The position numbers were made by a program, and so were the translations under genes. From contig NZ_BJYR01000023.1 of NCBI RefSeq assembly GCF_007991615.1, positions 22,043 to 86,042 of the forward strand: a stretch of 64,000 bases of DNA, given 5' to 3'. Positions 41,075 to 49,120 of this stretch are shown piece by piece (the stretch's first letter is position 1; every line of letters starts with the position of its first letter). The notes beneath the pieces are model-generated. The model did no database searches. It had not been told where the DNA came from and saw only the letters and a list, made by a program, of their open reading frames with translations. The stretch is from Novosphingobium sediminis. Lineage in GTDB: Bacteria > Pseudomonadota > Alphaproteobacteria > Sphingomonadales > Sphingomonadaceae.

Positions 41075-42454
41075 TTACCCGATCGCTGCCCAGACCAGCG
41101 CAGCGACGTTCGGGTTCTTAACATCCCAATGCTCGCTGATGATCGCATCGGCGAGCACGTTGTTCACGAGCCCGCGCGACAGTACCGGCGCTGCAGCAGC
41201 TCCCGGATTGCCGCGCGGGGCGAGCAGCGGCTTGCCGTTCCGCAACACAGCAACATGCGCCACGTCCTCGCCGGGCTTGAGCGAAAGCGCGCCGTTGGCG
41301 CCGATGCCGCCGTAGGGATCGGTCGGCCCGCCGAGGTAGGCCTGCGCTGCCTCGATGAAATTCGCAGCAGTCGTGCCCGAGAGGGCCGAGGCCGCCGGAT
41401 AGGCAAAGCCCACAGCCGTATCCCGCCGGGTATGGGTGACCAGAAATGGGCCTGACACCCGCTTTCCGGCGATCACCTTGCGGAACAAGCCGTCCGTCGC
41501 AGCGCCCCCAGGCTGGTTGCTCTTGATGCCCAGCGCATTGTGCGAAAACGCTCCCTGGAGCAGCGACATCGAGGCTGGTTTGAGCGATGCCAATTCGTTC
41601 GCCAGCGATGTCACCAGCCGGGCGCCGAAGCTGTGGCCGATGAGGTGAACCCGCACGCCGTTGCCCGCCGCTTGCTCTACAACCGGAGCGAGCGCCTTGC
41701 CGATGACCCCGGCGCGGGCCTTCATCTCGTAATAGGTCGCATAGTTCAGCGCGGTCGCGACGGCCGCGCGTCCTCCGGTAAAGACGCGTTGGACCTGGCG
41801 GATGATGTCCGTGAAACCGGCCGCTTCGCCAGCACCTGCGGCGGGTTCCAAAGTGTCGAATTGCGTCGGCGCGGTGGCAGCAGACTTGAGGTCGCTCAGA
41901 AATTCCGAGCCCCGCGCCGTGAGCAGGCGCTTGTGCTCGCCCTTCAGCTTGGGATCGGGCGTCAGGTTGCTGCGCAAGAGCTTGAAGAAGTCGTTGGCTG
42001 ATTTCCCGCCATTGGCACCCTTCAATGCGGCCGCAGCGAAAGCATCGGTGTCGCAGTCAAGCAGTTCTGCGAACTCTTCCGCATAGGTCCGCAGGTCGTG
42101 CTCCGGCAGATCGTTGTCGCCAATGGCCAGCGCACCGCCAGTGGGTGCGGGTGCACCAGTCTGTGGCTGGGCGCGGATGCTCAGGTCCGGCTCGAAGCGA
42201 TAGGCTGGCCAGAACACTCCGGCGACGGCCCAGGACCGGTTGTTTGCCGCAAAGGTAGCGCCCGCAGCCTGCTTCACGTTGCCGATCAGCGTGCTGTACA
42301 GGGTGAGGGCATCGTCGGTGTCGTTGCGCCAGCCATGGCTCATCACGATGAGATCCGTGGTGCCTGCAGGAAGAGACAGGGCGCTGCCGGCTTCGAGGAC
42401 GCCTGCCTTGTCCGTCGAGAGGCGAATGAAAGGCAGATTGGCAAGTGCTTCCAT
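41075..42454 (-). CDS. Alpha/beta hydrolase with GHSFG serine motif
   Basis: The start is ATG 42454, preceded by GGAGGCCGGAG; an in-frame TTG at 42472 is less likely. The 459-residue protein begins MEALANLPFIRLS and has DLIVMSHGWRND (oxyanion strand, HGW) at about 34-44, and the nucleophile elbow VHLIGHSFGARLV with Ser275. A late FLVTHTRRDTAVGF strand may hold the acid region, and no obvious secretion signal is seen. It would be a cytoplasmic esterase, lipase or peptidase. The subtilisin gene ends 14 bp upstream of its ATG (1 bp after the TTG), so the two are very probably co-expressed. No characterised homologue was recognised. Confidence 0.7.
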   Translation of the reverse strand: MEALANLPFIRLSTDKAGVLEAGSALSLPAGTTDLIVMSHGWRNDTDDALTLYSTLIGNVKQAAGATFAANNRSWAVAGVFWPAYRFEPDLSIRAQPQTGAPAPTGGALAIGDNDLPEHDLRTYAEEFAELLDCDTDAFAAAALKGANGGKSANDFFKLLRSNLTPDPKLKGEHKRLLTARGSEFLSDLKSAATAPTQFDTLEPAAGAGEAAGFTDIIRQVQRVFTGGRAAVATALNYATYYEMKARAGVIGKALAPVVEQAAGNGVRVHLIGHSFGARLVTSLANELASLKPASMSLLQGAFSHNALGIKSNQPGGAATDGLFRKVIAGKRVSGPFLVTHTRRDTAVGFAYPAASALSGTTAANFIEAAQAYLGGPTDPYGGIGANGALSLKPGEDVAHVAVLRNGKPLLAPRGNPGAAAAPVLSRGLVNNVLADAIISEHWDVKNPNVAALVWAAIG

Positions 42455-42468
42455 GGCTCCGGCCTCCG

Positions 42469-44004
42469 TCAAACCGATTGGATCGCGCGCATCATGTCGA
42501 TCAGCCCCGCGCCCTGAAATTCGCGCGTGCGGCCAAGGTCAGTACAGGTGTCCATGAACACCTTCTTGACCTCCTCCGGGCGGCCGATGAACTCGTTCTG
42601 GACCGAAAGAAAAGCAGCAACCGCGCCCGCCACGTGGGGCGCCGCCATGCTGGTGCCGCTTTCCTCCCGGTAGCAGATGCTCTCTGCCGTGATCCTTGTA
42701 CCGGGTGCGGTGCGGACCTGCCGTTCCACGGCTGATCGCGGCGAACAGGAAAGGATGCGTTCGCCCGGCGCGAGAAGATCGGGCTTCATCCGCCCGTCTG
42801 CCGTCGGACCGCGCGAGGAAAAGTACGATACGCCGTAGAGATGCGGGGATTCGCCATGCGTTGAACCCACCGTGATCGCCGCCTCCGCGTTGCCGGGATC
42901 GTTGATCGACTGCGCCAGCCCGATGCGTTTGGCCCTGCCTGCCCCTTCCGGCTGCAGCATGATCGAGCCGTCGTTTCCTGCCGCCGCAACCACGACGACA
43001 CCGCTGCGGACCAGCCGCGTGACGGCTACGCAAACCGGGCTCTGGCCAGCCGCATACCAGGCAGCCTCGAAGGGATAGCCAAGGCTGAGATTGAGACAAT
43101 GAACTTTGGTTTTCCGGCCGGAATCATTGAGATCAAAGACATACTCCAGCGCCGCAATCAGGTTGCTGGCATAGCCGCTGCCATCGGCATCGAGCACTTT
43201 CAGGCTCAACAGCTTGGCTTCGGGCGCCACGCCGCGCAATTCGATCGGGCTCTTGTTGTGCTCCGCGATTGTCTGGGTTTCGCCTTCGTCGCCGAGGTGC
43301 TCGCTATCCTCGATATGCTCCTGCCGCAGGATCGTCACAGCTCCTTCCCCTTGCGCCATGTAACTGCCCGCGATGATGCCCGCGACATGGGTGCCGTGGC
43401 CGTATTCGTCCCTCAAAGCCGATCGCCCGTGGGATTTGCCATCCTTGGAAAAATCGCAGTGCCTCAGCCCATCCGGCAGATTTTCAAGGTTCTTGTATTG
43501 GACAAAGTGGGCGTGTCTGCCGTCGATGCCGCTGTCAGCCACCGCCACCACGATATCGCGGCCATGTGCGTTGAACGTAGCAAGGCAGGCATCGGCCTTG
43601 ATCGTACGCAGCGGCTTACCCGCAAACGGTTTGAGCTTCTGGTCCGCCCATACCTTGTAGATGGGAAACGGATCGGGACGCCGCCCGCGCTTCAGTTGAT
43701 CCAGTGTCCTGAGTTCGGCCAAGGTCAGCGAAAGGAAAAGGTTGAGCTTGCTGGGCGTCTGCCTCGCTTGGCGCAGGCGCTTGCTGTCGATGTTCGCAGC
43801 GGCAAGTACCGCGAGCGCGGCTGCCCTTGCCGCTTCGAGCCCGCCTTTGAACATGATGTTGAGCTCTGCGATGACCCTGACCCGGCCGTCTTGCGCATAG
43901 TCTTCAAAGTGCTCGAACAGCTCGGGCAAGACCAGCCAATGGGCCGACTGCCGCCGCAGCTTGTCGCGAAAATCACCCGACTCTGCGTTGCCTTCCTCGG
44001 CCAT
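42469..44004 (-). CDS. S8 family serine peptidase (subtilisin-like, no signal peptide)
   Basis: The 511-residue protein starts at ATG 44004 with GGGAGAGG upstream. The catalytic triad is clear: Asp157 in VADSGIDG, His203 in YGHGTHVAGIIAG and Ser452 in SGTSMAAPHVAG, with oxyanion Asn344 in AAGND. The first ~125 residues are a helical, charged domain without recognised family (DKLRRQSAHWLVLPELFEHF, ARAAALAVLAAANI); it could be an inhibitor-like pro-region or an adaptor. There is no signal peptide or membrane segment, so it acts inside the cell unless exported atypically. It is co-directional and nearly overlapping with the GHSFG hydrolase. An intracellular regulated protease acting with a second hydrolase is the inference. 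Confidence 0.85.
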   Translation of the reverse strand: MAEEGNAESGDFRDKLRRQSAHWLVLPELFEHFEDYAQDGRVRVIAELNIMFKGGLEAARAAALAVLAAANIDSKRLRQARQTPSKLNLFLSLTLAELRTLDQLKRGRRPDPFPIYKVWADQKLKPFAGKPLRTIKADACLATFNAHGRDIVVAVADSGIDGRHAHFVQYKNLENLPDGLRHCDFSKDGKSHGRSALRDEYGHGTHVAGIIAGSYMAQGEGAVTILRQEHIEDSEHLGDEGETQTIAEHNKSPIELRGVAPEAKLLSLKVLDADGSGYASNLIAALEYVFDLNDSGRKTKVHCLNLSLGYPFEAAWYAAGQSPVCVAVTRLVRSGVVVVAAAGNDGSIMLQPEGAGRAKRIGLAQSINDPGNAEAAITVGSTHGESPHLYGVSYFSSRGPTADGRMKPDLLAPGERILSCSPRSAVERQVRTAPGTRITAESICYREESGTSMAAPHVAGAVAAFLSVQNEFIGRPEEVKKVFMDTCTDLGRTREFQGAGLIDMMRAIQSV

Positions 44005-44364
44005 CGCAATCCTCTCCCAAGGTCAGAGAAATCTCCCGGCGATCTGGCCAGAAATTATCCGTCTCCACGCAGGTGGACGGAGAGCGCCGTGCCGATCATC
44101 ATGTTTTTCGTTAAGTCAGGACGAGCCGAAAAGTAGATGACTATTCCGCTATCGGCACAAAACCATATTGTCTGATTTGATTCGACCCGCATGGAATGTC
44201 AGCGGGAAAGCCAGCCAAGTCAACCGGATTACGTTTGGTTACTGGGCCGGTATCCAACTTGCCTATAACCTCGCGTGTACAGAGAGTCGCAGTCCACGCA
44301 GTTAGCGGTTGTCGCGCTGTTCTTATTGAAAACTCGGTCTTGCTGCACAGGCCAGCCAAACCGA
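44005..44364. other. Intergenic region between subtilisin gene and hpnL, no gene seen
   Basis: These 360 bp separate the 5' end of the protease gene from the 3' end of hpnL. No convincing coding frame or RNA gene was found. The stretch 44100-44290 is noticeably richer in A/T than its surroundings and may hold the protease promoter; TTGTGC (44154-44159 complement) and TCTACT (44131-44136 complement), 17 bp apart, are a weak -35/-10 candidate on the reverse strand. Confidence 0.3.
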
Positions 44365-45339
44365 CTACGGGCGCGCGAGAATGTCTCTCGATTCGCGGAT
44401 CTGCCAGCCGAGCAGGGCGAGCACACCGATCACCAGATCGCGGGCGCGCTTGGCCAGCGAGAGCGCCAACGCTGCTTCGGGTGCGAGGCCGAACAGCGGC
44501 GCGACGAGGAGATAGGCCGCTTCCTGCACGCCGATTGCCCCCGGAATGACGAAGGCCATGCTGCGCAGGGCGAAGATGATCCCTTCCAGCGAGAGCACTT
44601 TCCACAGGGCGATGTCGCTCCCCATGAACTTCAGCACGAACCACGCGCTCATGCCGCTGGTGGTCCATGCGGCGAGATTGAACAGGAATGCGGTCAGCAC
44701 ACGGCCCCGCTGCGCGTAAATGCGCGAGAGCTCTGCCTCCACTTCGCTGAGCACGGTCGCTTCGGGCAGAAAGCGGGCGGCGATGCGCGCGGCCAGGGCC
44801 AGCACCACTTTCTGCATGCGCATGAACAGGAAGATGCAGCCGACCATCACGGCGGTGCCGCCGATGATAGCCGGGCGTAGCCCAGCCGCGCTGGCTCCCA
44901 TCAGCAAGGGGGCCATCGCGAGCAGGCTGAACAGGGTATAGACGAGCTGGCTTGCCATCTCGGTCGTGAGGTCCACCACGAACGAAGCATAGACCCGCGG
45001 GGCCGGCACTGCGGCACGGATCAACGTGCGCACGCCGATGTAGATGCCGCCGAGTTCGGAAAAGGGCAGCAGGTTCGATACCGCATCGCGCACGAGGCGG
45101 GCCCACGCGAAAAGCAGAAGGGGGGGCTGCGGTTCGCCCGGTGCGGCGGCTTGCCACGCGCCGCCGAGCAGCCAAGAGGTGACGAGCGACCATGCGCAGA
45201 TCGCCACGAACCCGCCCGGTCCCATGCGCTGTGCTGTCTGCGCGATTTCTGCAAGGCCCACGTCGCCGATCGTCCAGACCGCGATGGCAAGCCCCAGCAA
45301 TGTGGCCGCAAGGATGCCGACCCGGCTCCAGATGCTCAG
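44365..45339 (-). CDS. hpnL: HpnL family hopanoid-locus membrane protein (lysylphosphatidylglycerol synthase TM-like); probable CTG start
   Basis: The polytopic protein has 311 residues from TTG 45300, or 324 from CTG 45339. Family features include FAWARLVRDAVSNLLPFSELGG, VDLTTEMASQLVYTLFSLLAM and SLEGIIFALRSMAFVIPGAIG followed by QEAAYLLVAPLFGL, the LPG-synthase/flippase-like signature. The in-frame sequence upstream of 45300 reads IWSRVGILAATLLGLAIAVW, clearly part of the first membrane helix, so TTG 45300 is too late. No ATG, GTG or TTG exists between there and the upstream stop, but CTG 45339 has AGGAG seven bases upstream and overlaps the stop of the preceding small ORF as CTGA. Its role in hopanoid metabolism is unknown; the reverse unit hpnI-J-K-L suggests head-group or transport work. 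Confidence 0.82.
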   Translation of the reverse strand: MSIWSRVGILAATLLGLAIAVWTIGDVGLAEIAQTAQRMGPGGFVAICAWSLVTSWLLGGAWQAAAPGEPQPPLLLFAWARLVRDAVSNLLPFSELGGIYIGVRTLIRAAVPAPRVYASFVVDLTTEMASQLVYTLFSLLAMAPLLMGASAAGLRPAIIGGTAVMVGCIFLFMRMQKVVLALAARIAARFLPEATVLSEVEAELSRIYAQRGRVLTAFLFNLAAWTTSGMSAWFVLKFMGSDIALWKVLSLEGIIFALRSMAFVIPGAIGVQEAAYLLVAPLFGLAPEAALALSLAKRARDLVIGVLALLGWQIRESRDILARP

Positions 45340-45515
45340 CTGCGTGCTCCTGCCTCAAACGTCCTCGGGGACCGCAGGACGAAGCGGATCTCACCCGGCA
45401 CAAAGCGCGGGCGGATCAGGTACAGCCACACCGCGACCACCTTGACTTCGATCAGCGCTGGACGACGTAGCGATGCGGTCCTGCCGCAATCCTCCCAGGT
45501 GCTTGCGATGGTCAT
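45336..45515 (-). CDS. 59-residue hypothetical protein between hpnK and hpnL
   Basis: ATG at 45515 overlaps the hpnK stop as ATGA, and the TGA at 45336-45338 overlaps the presumed CTG start of hpnL. The protein has a basic/hydrophobic core, ALIEVKVVAVWLYLIRPRFV followed by PGEIRFVLR, then a short polar tail. Codons from residue 20 onward have the G/C-rich third positions seen in the neighbours, while the first 19 codons are less typical, so the start could be internal. It is too short to assign to a family. Four-base overlaps on both sides argue for a real, translationally coupled gene. It may be a small inner-membrane-associated partner of HpnK or HpnL, which is speculation. Confidence 0.6.
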   Translation of the reverse strand: MTIASTWEDCGRTASLRRPALIEVKVVAVWLYLIRPRFVPGEIRFVLRSPRTFEAGARS

Positions 45516-46363
45516 GGGCTGGTCCTGCCAAAGTCAGCAAAGTGTCCGGTGGCCACGCCATTGCGCGCGATCGCCGCTTTGGCAAGAGGATCGGTCAGCG
45601 CGGCCAATTCCTCGGCATAGAGATAGCCCGGAGCACTGCCCGGATAGGGCCCCTCTGCCGGATGGGCATAGATTTCGGTGAGGCCGGGCGGCAACTTGTC
45701 CAGCAGCGCCAGCAGCTTGGGCGCGGTCAGCGCACCCGACCATGCCAGCCCGAAGACCTGATCCGGCACGGTAACCCCGGCCTTTCGCAGGCGGCGGCGC
45801 AGGACTTTCGCCCACAGATGCTCGATCCCAGTACGGCGAGGGGTGCCATCGATGGCGGCGATCACCGCGGGCGGCTCGATCGGCGCACGCATGGCGGTCA
45901 TCCCATGGCGCTTGCCCGCGCGCAGGATGGCCGAAGCGATCGTCGGATGCAGGTGGAAGTGCTTGTGCGCGTTGACGTGATCGAGCTTCAGGCCGGTCGC
46001 AGCAAAGGCTGCGAACTGCGCATCGACCTCCGCCGCCAACTGCCGCCGCGCGGAAGGGGATGCGAAGATGGTGAGCGCGGTACGGACCATATCGCTGCGG
46101 AACTGGCCGGTGTGATCGACCAGCGCCGGGATCTGTTCCGGCGGCAGCATCGGGCGGCCTTCAACCAGCACGAGATGCAGCCCGACGCCAAGACCCGGTA
46201 GCCGCCGCGCACGTTCCACTGCGTCGTCCGCCGCACCGCCCGCCACCATCAGGCTTGCCGCCGTCAGGATACCGTCGCGGTGCGCCTGCTCGACTGCCGC
46301 GTTGACTTCTGGCGAGGCGCCGAAGTCATCCGCAGTGACAACAAGCCGTCGGGCCTCGCCCAT
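45512..46363 (-). CDS. hpnK: HpnK, hopanoid N-acetylglucosamine deacetylase (YdjC/ChbG fold)
   Basis: The 283-residue protein has the YdjC-like deacetylase pattern: RLVVTADDFGASPEVNAAVEQAH (metal-binding DD), GVGLHLVLVEGRP (His ligand), LDHVNAHKHFHLHPTIASAI (H-x-x-x-H metal site) and GLTEIYAHPAEGP. In hopanoid producers HpnK removes the acetyl group from the N-acetylglucosamine attached to bacteriohopanetetrol by HpnI. It starts at ATG 46363, nine bases after the hpnJ stop, and ends in ATGA with the small ORF. It is cytoplasmic by sequence. Confidence 0.88.
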   Translation of the reverse strand: MGEARRLVVTADDFGASPEVNAAVEQAHRDGILTAASLMVAGGAADDAVERARRLPGLGVGLHLVLVEGRPMLPPEQIPALVDHTGQFRSDMVRTALTIFASPSARRQLAAEVDAQFAAFAATGLKLDHVNAHKHFHLHPTIASAILRAGKRHGMTAMRAPIEPPAVIAAIDGTPRRTGIEHLWAKVLRRRLRKAGVTVPDQVFGLAWSGALTAPKLLALLDKLPPGLTEIYAHPAEGPYPGSAPGYLYAEELAALTDPLAKAAIARNGVATGHFADFGRTSP

Positions 46364-46372
46364 GGCAATGGA

Positions 46373-47818
46373 TCAGGCCGCTTCCTTGCGGCGACGCAGG
46401 AAGTCGAAGAACTCCACACCTTCGCGCAGGCGGCGCTTCATCATATCCCAATCGCGGATCATCTCGCCGACGATCGCGCCGATCTTGCGCGGGCGGAAGT
46501 AGAAGCGCTTGTAGAACTCCTCCACCTTGTCGAAGATCACCTTCGACGAGAGGTGCGGATAGGAAAGCTGCGCGATCTGGTTGCCGTCGTCGGTCAGCAG
46601 GTGATCGCTGCCGTCGAACCAGCCGTTCTCGGTAGCCTGCTTGTAGAGGAACGTGCCCGGATAGGGCGCGGCGAGACTGACCTGGATGGTGTGCGGATTG
46701 AGCTCGATCGCATAACGGATCGTCTCCTCGATCGTCTCCAGCGTTTCACCCGGCAGGCCGAGGATGAAGGTGCCGTGGATCGTCAGGCCAAGGCTGTGCG
46801 CATCCTTGGTGAACTGGCGCGCGACCTTGGTCAGCAGGCCCTTCTTGATGTTGTGCAGGATTTGCTGGTTGCCGCTTTCATAGCCGACGAGCAGCACGCG
46901 GCAGCCGCCTTCCTTCATGGCTTTCAACACGTTGTAGGGCACATTTGCCTTTGCGTTGCAGCCCCAGGTGACGGGGAAGCCCGGCTTGCCGAAGCCGAGC
47001 TTGGCGAGTTCGCCCGAAAGCTCGACAACGAAATCGTGCGCATCGGCAAGGGTATCGTCGTCGAAGAAGATCTCCTTCACCTCGGGCATTTCCTTGAGGA
47101 TGTACTGCACTTCCTCGATCACCTTGGGCACCGTGCGGTGGCGATAGCGGTGGCCCGAGATCGTCTGCGGCCAGAGGCAGAACGTGCAGCGGCTCTTGCA
47201 GCCGCGCCCGGTGTAGAACGAGATGTAGGGGTGGCGCTGGTAGCCGCCGTAATACTTGCTGAGATCGAGATCGCGCCGGTAGATCGGCGAGACCATCGGC
47301 AGCACGTCCATGTCTTCGATCTGCGCGCGGTCCTTGTTGCGCACGAAGCTGCCATCGGCATCGCGCCAGGTGATCCCGTCCACTTCGCGCAGCGGGCGGC
47401 CTTCCGCGATTTCGACGATGGTGAAGTCGTATTCCTCGCGCGCGACGAAATCGATGTGAGGCGAGGCAGCAAGGCTCTTGTCCGGCTCGACCGCCACCTT
47501 GGCGCCGACGAAACCGATCACGATCTTCGGGTTGCGCTCCTTGATCAGCGCCGCAGTGCGGATGTCCTGACCAAAGCTCGGGGTCGAGGTGTGGAGGATG
47601 ACGAGATCGCGTTCGTCGAATTCGTGCGCGATGTCTTCCCAGCTCAGGTCATGCGCGGGAGCATCGATCAGTTTCGAGCCTTCGACCATCGCCGCCGGCT
47701 GGGCCAGCCAGGTGGGATACCAGAAGGATTTGACCTCGCGCTTCATCTGATAGCGCGCGCCCGCACCGCCGTCATACCCGTCAAACGACGGCGCCTGGAG
47801 GAAAAGGGTACGCATCAT
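46373..47818 (-). CDS. hpnJ: HpnJ, hopanoid radical SAM enzyme (cyclitol ether formation)
   Basis: The 481-residue B12-binding-domain radical SAM protein begins MMRTLFLQAPSF. It has an N-terminal cobalamin-type Rossmann domain (LVILHTSTPSFGQDIRTA, VIGFVGAKVAVEP). C207-x3-C211-x2-C214 (GCKSRCTFCLWP) binds the 4Fe-4S cluster, and FFDDDTLADAHDF and TWGCNAKANVPY follow in the SPASM-free barrel. HpnJ is required for conversion of glucosamine-hopanetetrol to the cyclitol ether by ring contraction. The ATG overlaps the hpnI stop by four bases. Confidence 0.92.
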   Translation of the reverse strand: MMRTLFLQAPSFDGYDGGAGARYQMKREVKSFWYPTWLAQPAAMVEGSKLIDAPAHDLSWEDIAHEFDERDLVILHTSTPSFGQDIRTAALIKERNPKIVIGFVGAKVAVEPDKSLAASPHIDFVAREEYDFTIVEIAEGRPLREVDGITWRDADGSFVRNKDRAQIEDMDVLPMVSPIYRRDLDLSKYYGGYQRHPYISFYTGRGCKSRCTFCLWPQTISGHRYRHRTVPKVIEEVQYILKEMPEVKEIFFDDDTLADAHDFVVELSGELAKLGFGKPGFPVTWGCNAKANVPYNVLKAMKEGGCRVLLVGYESGNQQILHNIKKGLLTKVARQFTKDAHSLGLTIHGTFILGLPGETLETIEETIRYAIELNPHTIQVSLAAPYPGTFLYKQATENGWFDGSDHLLTDDGNQIAQLSYPHLSSKVIFDKVEEFYKRFYFRPRKIGAIVGEMIRDWDMMKRRLREGVEFFDFLRRRKEAA

Positions 47819-48978
47819 GAGCTGAAGTTCTCCGCGGGGCTGACTGTCTGCCCGTCATCTTCCATTCTAAGCCTTGTTCCGCGCCAATCAACAACGCGAA
47901 CGAAATAGCTTGCGACAAACACCGACAAGCTGAGCGCATCGCGCAGCGGAAGCAGCCACCACGGCGCGGTTGAGGCCCCGGCATGGCGATCGACCACCCG
48001 CTTGGTCGAGAGCCGCACGGCAAAGGCGCCCGCGGCCAGATACAGGCAGGGCAGGGGGTGAAACAGGCTCCCCAGCATGGCCAGCGCGAGCGGAAAGCCG
48101 ATCAGCGAACCGGCATAGCCGGCAGGCGCCAGCGCCCGGATCGTTGCCGCCCAGCGCAGTTCCTGCCGCCAGACCTGCGTAAGTGTCTGCTCGGCCGAAG
48201 CATGCGCCAGCAGCAGCGGCGGGATCGCGATGCCAAGCCCCTGCGCCCGCACTGCAGCGCCGATGGCATGATCGTCCGCCAGCACATCGGCAAAAGCCTC
48301 GAACCCGCCGATGGCCTGCAGCGTTGAACGGCGCAGCGCGATGGTCGAGCCCATGCACGGCTCCGCAAGGCCCATCACCTTGCCAAACACGAGGCCCACC
48401 ACAAACTGATAGCTCGGCCCTGCCGATGCCAGCCGCGACCAGAAACCGCCGTCGCCGCGTCCGTGATAAAGGCAGGTGACCGCGCCGATCCCCGGTCGCT
48501 CAAGCGCAGCGAGTACTTGCGCGAGGTAGTTCGGCTCGACCGCGATGTCGCTGTCGCTCAGCACCACCACATCGTGCTCTGCGCGGGCCATCATGTTGAT
48601 CAGATTGCCGACCTTGGCGTTCGCGCCGTGCCGCGCCGGATCCACGACGAGATCGATCCGCGCCTGCGGGTGCCGCGCCTGCAGCGCGCGGACGACATCC
48701 GCCGCGGGATCATCCGCACGTTGCACTCCGCAGACCATCTGCAGCGGCCCTTGGTGCGTCTGCCTGAGGAAGCTCGCGAGATTGGCCTCGAGCTGCGGTT
48801 CACTGCCATAGAGCGGCTTGAGCAGCGTGACCGCATCGAAGCGGGCTGCTGCCGGCTTTTCCTGCTGCAGGAACCGCGCCAGCACCCACGTGGCGAAGGC
48901 CCAATAGAGCGTCCCGACTGCCGCCAGCGCCAGCACAAGCCAGCCGATCAGGGAAGCAATTTGGGCGGCGGCGATCAT
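47815..48978 (-). CDS. hpnI: HpnI, hopanoid glycosyltransferase (GT2 family)
   Basis: The 387-residue membrane glycosyltransferase has an N-terminal helix (IGWLVLALAAVGTLYWAFATWV), a GT2 domain with VTLLKPLYGSEPQLEANLASF, VVLSDSDIAVEPNYL (DxD-type), EPCMGSTIALRRSTLQAIGGF, VLADDHAIGAAVRAQGL (ED/DD acid) and WRQELRWAATIRALAPAGY (QxxRW-like), and C-terminal helices. HpnI transfers N-acetylglucosamine from UDP-GlcNAc to bacteriohopanetetrol at the cytoplasmic face. It is the first gene of the reverse unit and is divergent from hpnA, with 142 bp between starts. Confidence 0.92.
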   Translation of the reverse strand: MIAAAQIASLIGWLVLALAAVGTLYWAFATWVLARFLQQEKPAAARFDAVTLLKPLYGSEPQLEANLASFLRQTHQGPLQMVCGVQRADDPAADVVRALQARHPQARIDLVVDPARHGANAKVGNLINMMARAEHDVVVLSDSDIAVEPNYLAQVLAALERPGIGAVTCLYHGRGDGGFWSRLASAGPSYQFVVGLVFGKVMGLAEPCMGSTIALRRSTLQAIGGFEAFADVLADDHAIGAAVRAQGLGIAIPPLLLAHASAEQTLTQVWRQELRWAATIRALAPAGYAGSLIGFPLALAMLGSLFHPLPCLYLAAGAFAVRLSTKRVVDRHAGASTAPWWLLPLRDALSLSVFVASYFVRVVDWRGTRLRMEDDGQTVSPAENFSS

Positions 48979-49120
48979 GGTGCGCAGTCCTAGTCAAGTT
49001 CGGCTCCCAAGCAAAACATTTGACTAAAACCGGCGATCCGCGCGCCAATGCCCTTGCCACCGGGGCATCACCGGTCAATCAAGCGCCCGTGGTTTCAATG
49101 ATGAAGGAATACCAGCGCTG
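48979..49120. promoter_or_regulatory. Divergent promoter region hpnI / hpnA
   Basis: These 142 bp between the two hopanoid units must hold promoters in both directions. CAAAACATTTGACTAAAAC (49013-49031) is the AT-richest part and includes TTGACT (49020-49025), a fair -35 candidate for hpnA. No operator was recognised. Confidence 0.35.

Noticed and set aside
45391..45585. 64-codon reverse frame between hpnK and hpnL
   Set aside because: Overlaps hpnK more deeply and lacks a ribosome site; the 59-codon frame with four-base overlaps on both sides fits better.
46280..47908. 542-codon forward open frame opposite hpnJ
   Set aside because: Shadow of hpnJ; repetitive acidic/hydrophobic composition and no recognised motif.
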